From contig JAZUKF010000144.1 in the NCBI GenBank assembly GCA_045643165.1, positions 1-5,269 of the forward strand: a stretch of 5,269 nt of DNA. The letters run 5' to 3'. The first letter of the stretch is position 1; each line of letters starts with the position of its first letter. The notes under the pieces were generated by a model that was not told the DNA's origin, did no database searches, and saw nothing but the letters and a program-made list of their open reading frames with translations. Source of the DNA: SIG575 sp045643165. GTDB taxonomy: Bacteria > Bacillota > Clostridia > Oscillospirales > Acutalibacteraceae. This document shows positions 1 to 5,268 of the stretch, piece after piece. A program made the translations under genes and the position numbers.

Positions 1-264
1 ATCTTTTACGATGCTATCGACGAACTCTTGGTTTTCTTTAGCAGGGTTTGTGTCATCAAAACGAAGATGAAACTCCCCGTTATATTTTTGAGCGAGTCCA
101 TAGTTAAAAACGATGCTCTTGGCATGACCTATATGAAGGTAGCCGTTAGGTTCGGGAGGGAAACGTGTCTGAACACGTGAGTATACTCCCTCCTCTAAAT
201 CTTTATCAATAAAATCATGTATAAAATTGGAAACAGGTGCTTTACTTTCTTCCACTTTCGTCAT
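1..264 (-). CDS. glnS: Glutaminyl-tRNA synthetase, N-terminal part (runs off left edge)
   Basis: Class I aminoacyl-tRNA synthetase that attaches glutamine to tRNA-Gln in the cytoplasm, using ATP. Only the first 88 residues are in the window; the gene continues beyond position 1 with an open frame. Seen: the GlnRS signature RFPPEPNGYLHIGHAKS at residues 34-50, containing the ATP-binding HIGH motif at 44-47, then RFDDTNP at 68-74. The PPEPNG form and DDTNP separate GlnRS from GluRS (FAPSPTG and EDTD). Residues 1-30 are a short variable acidic leader, as is common in this family. It lies 12 bases after the gltX stop and is clearly its operon partner. GGGAAAGGA (273-265) directly abuts the ATG at 264. 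A GTG at 255 would have a more usual 9-base spacing, so the true start could be three codons later. Family assignment is very secure. The KMSKS-type motif and anticodon-binding domain lie outside the window. Confidence 0.96.
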   Translation of the reverse strand, partial: MTKVEESKAPVSNFIHDFIDKDLEEGVYSRVQTRFPPEPNGYLHIGHAKSIVFNYGLAQKYNGEFHLRFDDTNPAKENQEFVDSIVKD

Positions 265-276
265 TCCTTTCCCGAA

Positions 277-1932
277 TTACAGACTGCTTAAACAGTCGTC
301 AATTCTTTCCGTTACCTTATCTTTTCCCAAAAGAGCCATAATTGAATAGAGGTCGGGAGTATTTTTTCTTGATGTAACGGCAATTCTTATCACGCTTGAT
401 ACATCGCCCACATGACCTTTAAACAATTCCGGTGTCTTTTTATATTCTTTTACATTCGGTGTAAAACCGACAACAGGACAAAGGTCTTTTATTCTGCCGA
501 ACCATTCATCCTTACTGTCATCAATGTTAAAGACTTTTTTATATTCTTCAAGAATATTTTTTACATCTTCCTTTGAAATATTTTCCGGCATTTCATAATT
601 CGGTTTATAAAATTCATCATAGAAATATTCAACATAATCTCTTATCTCAGACCATGCGGCAATATCCTTTCTCGGCTTATTTCCGCCACGGTCAATGGAA
701 AGAATGTTTTCGGCATATTCCGGATTATCCGCAAAAACTTTATAAAGTTCGGTGTCGTTTTCCTTTGCCCACGCCAAAGTTTTCTCAAAAACTTCTTCTG
801 CGGTCATAACGGAAATAACATTTTTGCTCACATCCGTAAGTTTTGTCAAATCAAACAACGCGCCGCTTGAACTCATCTTTTTAAGATTGAACGGAAATTC
901 TTTATTATCCTTATCCGGGTTAGCCTTACGCCAATCCTCAAAATTTGAATTTGCAATAGTGAGAAGATATTCAACAACGCTTTCCTTCGGATAACCCTCG
1001 GTAAAATAATAAGTTACAGCCGCTTCCGGGTCCTTACGTTTGCTGAGTTTTCTCTTACCGCCGTTTTCCTCCTTCATAATGGGAGAAATGTGGGCATACT
1101 TCGGAACCTTAAATCCACAGCATTTAAAAAGCTGAATATGAAGCGGAACAGAGGAAATCCATTCGTCCCCACGTACAATATGGGTACTTCTCATAAGATG
1201 GTCATCAACCGCATGTGCAAAATGATATGTGGGTATTCCGTCTGTTTTAAGAAGAACAACATCCTGGATATTTTCCGGCATTTCGATTTTGCCCTTTATC
1301 ATATCTTCAAATGTGATACGTCTTTCCGCACTTCCCGGTGAACGCAGACGCAGGACATAAGTTTTACCCTCATTCAGATTTTTTTCGATTTCTTCATAGG
1401 AAAGATTTCTGCAAACTGCATATTCACCGTAATATCCTTTATTGTCAAGATTAAGATTTTCCTGTTTTTCTCTTAAATCATTCAAATCCTCTTCACTGCA
1501 AAAGCAAGGGTACGCAAGTCCTTTTTTTACAAGTTCCTTAGCAAAACATTGATAAATATCTTTTCTCTTGCTTTGAGTATAAGGACCGTAATCCCCTTTT
1601 TCCTTTTCAAATCCGATAACACCTTCATCCGGCATAACACCGAAGGCATCAAGTCCTTTTATTATTTCCGAAACACCGTCGGTAATTTCACGCTTTTTAT
1701 CCGTATCTTCAATTCTCAAAAAGAAAACTCCTCCGGTTGAAGATGCGGTAAGTTTTCCGCACAAAGCGGCGAAAAGTCCGCCGATATGTAAAAATCCCGT
1801 AGGGCTGGGAGCAAATCTCGTTACCCTTGCACCCTCACCGAGATTTCTCTCCGGAAACATCGCTTCATATTCTTCAGGTGTTTTCACAATATGCGGAAAC
1901 AATAATTCCGCAAGTCTTTCATTATTATCCAA
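277..1932 (-). CDS. gltX: Glutamyl-tRNA synthetase (long clostridial form), TTG start
   Basis: Class I synthetase that charges tRNA-Glu with glutamate; 551 residues from the chosen start. Motifs seen, in order: FAPSPTGFLHIGG at 40-52 (HIGH-motif region), RIEDTD at 73-78, a Cys-rich insertion CFC at 143-145 with a further Cys at 174 that resembles the GluRS zinc site, YHFAH at 236-240, RGDEW at 254-258, KLSKRKD at 295-301 (KMSKS motif), then a helical C-terminal anticodon-binding region ending in the family-like LGKDKVTERID. It is longer than the classical bacterial enzyme of roughly 465-500 residues; the longer form is, from general knowledge, common in Clostridia. The frame stays open up to a TTG at 1959, but the promoter -10 at 1970-1965 places the transcript start at about 1958. 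The TTG at 1932 follows GGGGGAG with a 7-base spacer, so I chose 1932. First gene of the gltX-glnS operon; divergent from tspO. Whether it also charges tRNA-Gln cannot be read reliably here, but adjacent glnS suggests it is discriminating. Confidence 0.96.
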   Translation of the reverse strand: MDNNERLAELLFPHIVKTPEEYEAMFPERNLGEGARVTRFAPSPTGFLHIGGLFAALCGKLTASSTGGVFFLRIEDTDKKREITDGVSEIIKGLDAFGVMPDEGVIGFEKEKGDYGPYTQSKRKDIYQCFAKELVKKGLAYPCFCSEEDLNDLREKQENLNLDNKGYYGEYAVCRNLSYEEIEKNLNEGKTYVLRLRSPGSAERRITFEDMIKGKIEMPENIQDVVLLKTDGIPTYHFAHAVDDHLMRSTHIVRGDEWISSVPLHIQLFKCCGFKVPKYAHISPIMKEENGGKRKLSKRKDPEAAVTYYFTEGYPKESVVEYLLTIANSNFEDWRKANPDKDNKEFPFNLKKMSSSGALFDLTKLTDVSKNVISVMTAEEVFEKTLAWAKENDTELYKVFADNPEYAENILSIDRGGNKPRKDIAAWSEIRDYVEYFYDEFYKPNYEMPENISKEDVKNILEEYKKVFNIDDSKDEWFGRIKDLCPVVGFTPNVKEYKKTPELFKGHVGDVSSVIRIAVTSRKNTPDLYSIMALLGKDKVTERIDDCLSSL

Positions 1933-1939
1933 AAGTAAT

Positions 1940-1946
1940 CTCCCCC
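1940..1946 (-). promoter_or_regulatory. Ribosome binding site that sets the gltX start
   Basis: GGGGGAG reads on the minus strand, followed by seven bases and then the TTG at 1932-1930. This is the only strong Shine-Dalgarno match near the 5' end of gltX. The longer frame from the TTG at 1959 has none, and the predicted transcript would begin too late to include it. Confidence 0.8.
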
Positions 1947-1964
1947 AAAATAATATCAACCTAT

Positions 1965-1993
1965 ATTATCGCAGAAAACAGTAAATTTTTCAA
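1965..1993 (-). promoter_or_regulatory. Sigma-A-type promoter for gltX-glnS
   Basis: On the minus strand, a -35 box TTGAAA (1993-1988) is separated by exactly 17 bases from a -10 box GATAAT (1970-1965). The -10 is preceded by TGC, an extended -10 element. Predicted transcription start is near 1958, giving a 5' leader of about 25 bases. Such a leader leaves no room for a T-box or other large riboswitch, so amino-acid-responsive attenuation upstream of this operon is unlikely. Confidence 0.75.
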
Positions 1994-2096
1994 TAGTAAA
2001 AAGCAAACTTTCTCCATTTTTTTGAAATTTTTAAAAACAAGACAGAAAATGAATAAAATTTTAATAAAAAACATATATTATTACGGATGAAATATT

Positions 2097-2104
2097 AAGA
2101 GGTG
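2097..2104 (+). promoter_or_regulatory. Ribosome binding site of tspO
   Basis: AAGAGGTG lies seven bases before the ATG at 2112, a good match to the 16S rRNA anti-Shine-Dalgarno sequence. The 100 or so bases upstream are very AT-rich. I could not pick a convincing -35/-10 pair for tspO there, although TATATT and TATTAT hexamers near 2075-2082 could serve as -10 boxes. Confidence 0.7.
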
Positions 2105-2111
2105 TATATTT

Positions 2112-2585
2112 ATGATCAACATAAAGAAAATCAAACCCGTAATAATTTCCTGCGTAATAGCATTGGCGGTGGGAGGTGCATCGGCACTCCTGACAATGGA
2201 CGGCATGGAAGCATTTCAGAAAATAAATCAGCCTTTTCTTTCTCCTCCTCCCATAGTTTTCTCCATAGTCTGGTCGATTCTTTATCTCCTTATGGGAATA
2301 AGCAGCGGCTTGATTTACAACTCAAATAATGACGAGAAAAAACCTGCACTCACGTTATACGGCATTTCCCTGGTCGTAAACTTCTTCTGGTCAATTTTCT
2401 TCTTCTGCGGAAAATGGTATCTGTTCTCATTCTTCTGGCTGATACTTTTACTTGTGCTTGTTGTGATTACCGTAGTAAAATATTTCGACATCAATCACCT
2501 TGCCGCATATCTCCAAATACCGTATATAGCCTGGCTTTGCTTCGCCGCATACCTGAATATTATGGTGTATATTTTAAATAAATAA
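2112..2585 (+). CDS. tspO: TspO/MBR family membrane protein (tryptophan-rich sensory protein)
   Basis: Integral membrane protein of the TspO/translocator-protein family, 157 residues, the usual bacterial length. Family members bind porphyrins and other hydrophobic ligands and act in stress or tetrapyrrole responses; the exact bacterial role is unsettled. Seen: five hydrophobic helices at about residues 9-28, 47-69, 78-99, 103-123 and 131-154. Family hallmarks are QPFLSPPP before helix 2, W54 with LYLLMGIS in helix 2 (57-64), N90-F-F-W93 in helix 3, and PYIAW with a following AAYLN in helix 5 (137-149). The charged, Asn-rich loop at 70-77 joins helices 2 and 3. The start is fixed by AAGAGGTG seven bases upstream. 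It is a single-gene unit, divergent from gltX and closed by its own terminator. The possible link to glutamyl-tRNA as a tetrapyrrole precursor is only inference from adjacency. Confidence 0.95.
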   Translation: MINIKKIKPVIISCVIALAVGGASALLTMDGMEAFQKINQPFLSPPPIVFSIVWSILYLLMGISSGLIYNSNNDEKKPALTLYGISLVVNFFWSIFFFCGKWYLFSFFWLILLLVLVVITVVKYFDINHLAAYLQIPYIAWLCFAAYLNIMVYILNK

Positions 2586-2593
2586 GATTTAAT

Positions 2594-2625
2594 TTACAGA
2601 TAAAAAATACTGATTTTTTCTGTAA
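2594..2625. repeat. AT-rich imperfect inverted repeat after tspO
   Basis: TTACAG (2594-2599) pairs with CTGTAA (2620-2625). After a two-base bulge, AAAAAAT (2602-2608) pairs with ATTTTTT (2613-2619) around the tetraloop ACTG. It starts nine bases after the tspO stop and is not followed by a T-run on either strand, so it does not look like a standard intrinsic terminator. It could protect the mRNA 3' end or be a degenerate terminator. Confidence 0.5.
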
Positions 2626-2640
2626 TATAACAAAAAGATC

Positions 2641-2680
2641 AAATAACCGTTTTCCTGACCGAAACGGTTATTTTTTTGTT
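2641..2680 (+). terminator. Intrinsic terminator of tspO
   Basis: A perfect 12-base-pair stem, AAATAACCGTTT (2641-2652) with AAACGGTTATTT (2662-2673), encloses a 9-base loop. The T-run that begins in the stem continues to 2677 and is followed by G and TTT. It lies 55 bases after the tspO stop and ends the plus-strand transcript. Confidence 0.9.
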
Positions 2681-2685
2681 TCACG

Positions 2686-2727
2686 AAAAACCCCATACCA
2701 AACTCCTTAAAGAAATTCAGTATGGGG
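2686..2727 (-). terminator. Intrinsic terminator of the SDR-nitroreductase operon
   Basis: Read on the minus strand, CCCCATAC (2727-2720) pairs with GTATGGGG (2698-2691) across a 21-base loop, followed directly by five T residues (2690-2686). The stem is GC-rich near its base, as expected for an intrinsic terminator, although the loop is long. It starts 12 bases after the nitroreductase stop and is placed to end the leftward operon. Confidence 0.8.
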
Positions 2728-2739
2728 ATTTTATAATTT

Positions 2740-3300
2740 TTATTCAAAATGTATTGATTTAATCAACTTGACATGGGATTCATCTCTTGGTTTCGGTTCG
2801 GGGGTTTCGTCTCCGTGTCCCACGGCAACGGCGATATCGAAGCAAAAATTCTCCGGAATATCAAGCCTTTTTTTCCATTTATTCGCTTCGGGAGAATCGA
2901 ACAAAGCACCAACAGAGCCGATGATAACAGAGTTAAGTCCTATTGCCTGGGCACATAAAGCGATGTTTTCCACCATTATTCCGCAATCGGTCTTACTTCC
3001 GTTTTCGCTGAAAATAAGCACAAGCAAAGGTGCATTATGGTAAACGGGATTTTTTTCCGCCCTTGTATATGCAGGTGTATCCCATCCCACATAATTTTTA
3101 AAATCAATATTTATCTCTTTCAATGCCTCTTTATCTGTAACAAACCTTGCATGACATGGTTGAGAATTTCTTCCGCTGGGTGCAAGCAAAGCGGCTTTCA
3201 TAAGGGTTTCAAGTTCATCATCATTCAGGGGAATATCCTTGTATTCCCTTACTGTCTGCCTTTCAAAAATCGCTTTTGTACCTTCATTGATTATAATCAT
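2740..3300 (-). CDS. Nitroreductase family protein (FMN-dependent oxidoreductase)
   Basis: Small flavoprotein of the nitroreductase superfamily, 186 residues from the chosen ATG. Members are usually homodimers that bind FMN and reduce nitro compounds, quinones or other acceptors with NAD(P)H; the physiological substrate is not predictable here. Seen: the N-terminal FMN-phosphate motif region ERQTVREY (13-20), APSGRNSQP (40-48), the central CGIMVENIALCAQAIGLNSV block (106-125), and the C-terminal VAVGHGDETPEPKPR (158-172), which matches the usual GYPDE-PPxxPR ending. It follows the SDR with a one-base gap (stop 3304-3302, ATG 3300), so translation is probably coupled. The frame also has a GTG at 3309 that would overlap the SDR by eight bases. 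I prefer the ATG because GAAGAG (3314-3309) sits eight bases upstream. Last gene before the leftward terminator. Confidence 0.92.
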   Translation of the reverse strand: MIIINEGTKAIFERQTVREYKDIPLNDDELETLMKAALLAPSGRNSQPCHARFVTDKEALKEINIDFKNYVGWDTPAYTRAEKNPVYHNAPLLVLIFSENGSKTDCGIMVENIALCAQAIGLNSVIIGSVGALFDSPEANKWKKRLDIPENFCFDIAVAVGHGDETPEPKPRDESHVKLIKSIHFE

Positions 3301-3301
3301 A

Positions 3302-4312
3302 TTATTCACTCTTCATTCCGAGAAGTTCCTGTTTTCCCTTAAATGCGTCAACAGATAATTTTACCGAATCAAAAATGGCAGACTTAATATCATCATCTGT
3401 CGCACCGAGATCCTTTGCCCATTTATTATCAATAAATGTTTCCATGAACATAATATCGGAAAGTCCTACGGGATCAATTCCGCCCTCAACATTTCTTTTC
3501 TTATAATCACCACGCATTTTTATGCCGAAAAGTTTAAACATCCACGGTCTGATATGTATAATTTTTCTTTCCGGAACACCCATTGCCTCATGAACGATGG
3601 TAAGAAACTCATCCCATGTTAAATTATAATAACCGATGGGATAAGCGTTTGCACCCTTATTTTTCTCTGCCGCTCCCACAATACATTGGGCAACCTGTCT
3701 TACCGTCAGCATTGCGGTACCGCCCTTGGGATACATGGTATTTTTACCCATTCCGTCAAGCTGTTCTATAAGGATAACCCATACGGGTTTTCTGCCGGGC
3801 TGTGTACCGAAAATATAAGGAAGTTCGAGTATTGCAACATCCATATTTTCATCGCTCAAAGACATTGCCGCTTCTTCCTGTGCAATACGGCTTCTGATAT
3901 AAGGATGCTTTTCGGTAAGTTTCATATCCGGATGTTCTTTTGCAAAATATGCAAAATATGAGCCGAGAACTACACTCTTTGTTATTCCCGCTTTTTTGGC
4001 AAGAGCGATAAGTCTTTTTACGGGTTCAATATTATACTTATTATATGCCTCGTAAACCGGTGCGGGAAATTCAACTCTTTCATCAACACCTGCGGCAAAC
4101 ACAAAACAATCGCAGCCATCCATCTGAGAAAGAACTTCTTCATCCGTCATATCAAGATAATTACCGAATGTGATTTCCATTTCCTTCGGCAAGGGAGCAC
4201 CCTTCGGAAGCGGTGCAAGCGCAACGGTTTTTACGCTGTGTCCTCTTTTGATAAACTCATCCGCAGCAGCACTGCCGAGAAGTCCTGTTCCGCCTATCAT
4301 AAATACATTCAT
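3302..4312 (-). CDS. NAD-dependent epimerase/dehydratase-type extended SDR, with YxxxR
   Basis: Cytoplasmic Rossmann-fold oxidoreductase of the extended short-chain dehydrogenase/reductase type, 336 residues, a normal length. Seen: the dinucleotide-binding GGTGLLG at 7-13 right after the first beta strand, FAAGVDER at 72-79 (the NNAG-like strand-4 region), a Ser in VVLGS at 118, and LPYIFG at 164-169, equivalent to the RPxxVYG stretch of epimerases. The catalytic YxxxK position appears as Y138-I-R-S-R142, so the usual Lys is Arg. Strand 2 lacks the acidic residue typical of strict NAD enzymes, leaving cofactor choice open. The C-terminal half (225-300) resembles a substrate-binding domain, but I cannot name the substrate; sugar-nucleotide or aldehyde/ketone chemistry are both possible. 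GGAGG (4324-4320) lies seven bases before the ATG. It precedes the nitroreductase in a coupled pair and follows the DUF975-like gene by 39 bases. Confidence 0.9.
   Translation of the reverse strand: MNVFMIGGTGLLGSAAADEFIKRGHSVKTVALAPLPKGAPLPKEMEITFGNYLDMTDEEVLSQMDGCDCFVFAAGVDERVEFPAPVYEAYNKYNIEPVKRLIALAKKAGITKSVVLGSYFAYFAKEHPDMKLTEKHPYIRSRIAQEEAAMSLSDENMDVAILELPYIFGTQPGRKPVWVILIEQLDGMGKNTMYPKGGTAMLTVRQVAQCIVGAAEKNKGANAYPIGYYNLTWDEFLTIVHEAMGVPERKIIHIRPWMFKLFGIKMRGDYKKRNVEGGIDPVGLSDIMFMETFIDNKWAKDLGATDDDIKSAIFDSVKLSVDAFKGKQELLGMKSE
3942..3959. repeat. Exact 9-base tandem duplication inside the SDR gene
   Basis: GCAAAATAT occurs twice in direct succession, encoding the protein repeat Tyr-Phe-Ala-Tyr-Phe-Ala at SDR residues 119-124, just after the likely active-site Ser118. 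It stays in frame and may be a small duplication or chance. Confidence 0.6.
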
Positions 4313-4319
4313 AATCTTA

Positions 4320-4324
4320 CCTCC
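4320..4324 (-). promoter_or_regulatory. Ribosome binding site of the SDR gene
   Basis: GGAGG on the minus strand, seven bases before the ATG at 4312-4310. It is the strongest Shine-Dalgarno site in the right-hand gene cluster. Confidence 0.8.
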
Positions 4325-4325
4325 G

Positions 4326-4337
4326 TATAAATTTATA
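4326..4337. repeat. Perfect 12-base palindrome at the predicted SDR transcript start
   Basis: TATAAATTTATA is fully self-complementary and sits between the membrane-protein stop and the SDR Shine-Dalgarno site, over the start point predicted from the internal promoter. It could be a small operator. In such an AT-rich gap it may also be chance. Confidence 0.35.
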
Positions 4338-4342
4338 AGACA

Positions 4343-4371
4343 ATTTTAAATCTATTTTTCCAAATAGTCAA
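4343..4371 (-). promoter_or_regulatory. Internal sigma-A-type promoter for SDR-nitroreductase
   Basis: On the minus strand, TTGACT (4371-4366) is followed after 17 bases by TAAAAT (4348-4343). Each box differs from consensus at one position. The -35 lies inside the last codons of the DUF975-like gene and the predicted start is near 4336, giving a leader of about 24 bases before the SDR ATG. This would let the SDR and nitroreductase be expressed without the upstream gene. Prediction from sequence only. Confidence 0.55.
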
Positions 4372-5134
4372 TAGAATTTTTATTTTTTGTCAATAATTCT
4401 GCCGCTTTCAGCGATACGGCGGTTTTATAATAGGGGTAAACATAGAAAACGGGCAGGATAAATATACAGGATAATATCCACGGAAAAAAGCTCATTTTAA
4501 ACAGAGCAATTTTAAAACACTCTTTTTCCGTCAGAACTTTTGACAGTTTTACAGACTCTTTAACGGGGCTGAACATATTTTCAAGAAAGATATATTCCGA
4601 CAGGAAATACCTTTGATAAACAACAAACGAAAAGAAAATTCCCACGAGAAAAAGTACAGCCGAAAAAATGCAAAGTGCAACAAACAGTTCTCCGTTCATT
4701 CCTGTTTTCACGCTGTAAATCAGATAGGAAGTCAGCACTCCCCACGGAAGAAGAAACAGAATAGTAAACAATACCTTCGGCAACAGTATCACGGCATACA
4801 GTTTAATTATTCTTAATGACAGTTTCGGTCTGTAAAAAGAAAAAATTTTTCCCGCTCTCATCTCATTTCTTTTAGCATTTTCAAACATCCATATATTTCT
4901 GCCGAAACAGAATGGAGATAAAACCATAAAGGATATAACCGCCGTCAAAACAGAAAAAAGAATTTTGGCAAAAACGGGAAATTTTATATCCGACAGTAAA
5001 AACAACGGTTCACCTATAAAAAATAAATTGTTGAAAATCAGCCAAAGAACTCCGCCCGCAAGTATTACGGGAACTGTTTTCAGATATCTTCCCAAAAGTG
5101 CCGCTCTTGAATAAATTTTTATTTTTCCGTTCAT
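4352..5134 (-). CDS. DUF975-like multi-pass membrane protein
   Basis: Uncharacterised integral membrane protein, 260 residues. Seen: about five hydrophobic segments at residues 21-40, 55-77, 110-132, 148-175 and 209-232, separated by short basic loops, with no signal peptide or enzymatic motif. The layout resembles the DUF975 family of Firmicutes: an N-terminal short basic stretch, a loop FENAKRNEMRAGKIFSFY at 84-101, a late SPVKESVKLSK at 189-199, then a helix with SFFPW (215-219) and a PYYKTA ending (234-239). I recall comparable ES..LM.G / LSF..W / PY...T.A patterns in that family, but I have not aligned it. The function of DUF975 is unknown. GGAG (5146-5143) is eight bases from the ATG at 5134. 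The in-frame GTG at 5143 overlaps it and the ATG at 5140 is only two bases away, so 5134 is preferred. No terminator separates it from the SDR gene, so read-through is likely. Confidence 0.8.
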   Translation of the reverse strand: MNGKIKIYSRAALLGRYLKTVPVILAGGVLWLIFNNLFFIGEPLFLLSDIKFPVFAKILFSVLTAVISFMVLSPFCFGRNIWMFENAKRNEMRAGKIFSFYRPKLSLRIIKLYAVILLPKVLFTILFLLPWGVLTSYLIYSVKTGMNGELFVALCIFSAVLFLVGIFFSFVVYQRYFLSEYIFLENMFSPVKESVKLSKVLTEKECFKIALFKMSFFPWILSCIFILPVFYVYPYYKTAVSLKAAELLTKNKNSIDYLEK

Positions 5135-5142
5135 ATTCATCA

Positions 5143-5146
5143 CTCC
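5143..5146 (-). promoter_or_regulatory. Ribosome binding site that sets the DUF975-like start
   Basis: GGAG on the minus strand, eight bases before the ATG at 5134. It overlaps the in-frame GTG at 5143 and is too near the ATG at 5140, so it chooses the third candidate start. Confidence 0.6.
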
Positions 5147-5204
5147 GAAAATTTTCTTATTTATTATTGTTGGACGAATTTGGAAAAATATTCATTTAAT
5201 AAAA

Positions 5205-5220
5205 ATGAGTTTATACTCAT
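5205..5220. promoter_or_regulatory. Operator-like inverted repeat in the right intergenic region
   Basis: ATGAGT (5205-5210) and ACTCAT (5215-5220) are exact inverted copies around TTAT. Outside the arms the match continues imperfectly as flanking A and T runs. It lies upstream of the rightward promoter and about 70 bases upstream of the DUF975-like start. On the minus strand it overlaps TATAAA, which could be a -10 box. It may bind a dimeric repressor. It could also form a weak hairpin followed by T residues on either strand, so a feeble terminator is an alternative. Confidence 0.4.
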
Positions 5221-5239
5221 ATTTTTCCTTAAAATACAG

Positions 5240-5268
5240 TTGTCATTTTGAAAAATATGTGATACAAT
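5240..5268 (+). promoter_or_regulatory. Strong rightward promoter for a gene beyond the window
   Basis: TTGTCA (5240-5245) is followed after exactly 17 bases by TACAAT (5263-5268), with TGA immediately before the -10 box (extended -10). Each box is one base from consensus. Transcription would start just past the right edge, so a plus-strand gene divergent from the DUF975-like gene is expected outside the window. Confidence 0.65.

Noticed and set aside
573..1740. Several plus-strand open frames of 60-87 codons opposite gltX
   Set aside because: They lie antisense to a gene whose protein is clearly conserved, have no ribosome binding sites that stand out, and encode no recognisable motifs.
1827..2090. 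Plus-strand frame of 87 codons running into the tspO upstream region
   Set aside because: The first part is antisense to gltX and the rest is low-complexity AT-rich translation; no family features.
1933..2111. Possible T-box or other riboswitch before gltX
   Set aside because: The predicted gltX transcript starts at about 1958, leaving only about 25 leader bases, and I see no T-box sequence or antiterminator hairpin.
2102..2329. Second plus-strand frame overlapping the start of tspO
   Set aside because: Out of frame with the strongly conserved TspO protein and without its own ribosome binding site.
2641..2673. The tspO terminator acting in both directions
   Set aside because: On the minus strand the stem is followed by TTTGATCTTTTTG rather than a continuous T-run, and the leftward operon already has its own terminator at 2727-2686.
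3686..3961. Plus-strand frame opposite the SDR gene
   Set aside because: Antisense shadow of a well-supported coding region; Cys/His/Phe-rich random-looking translation.
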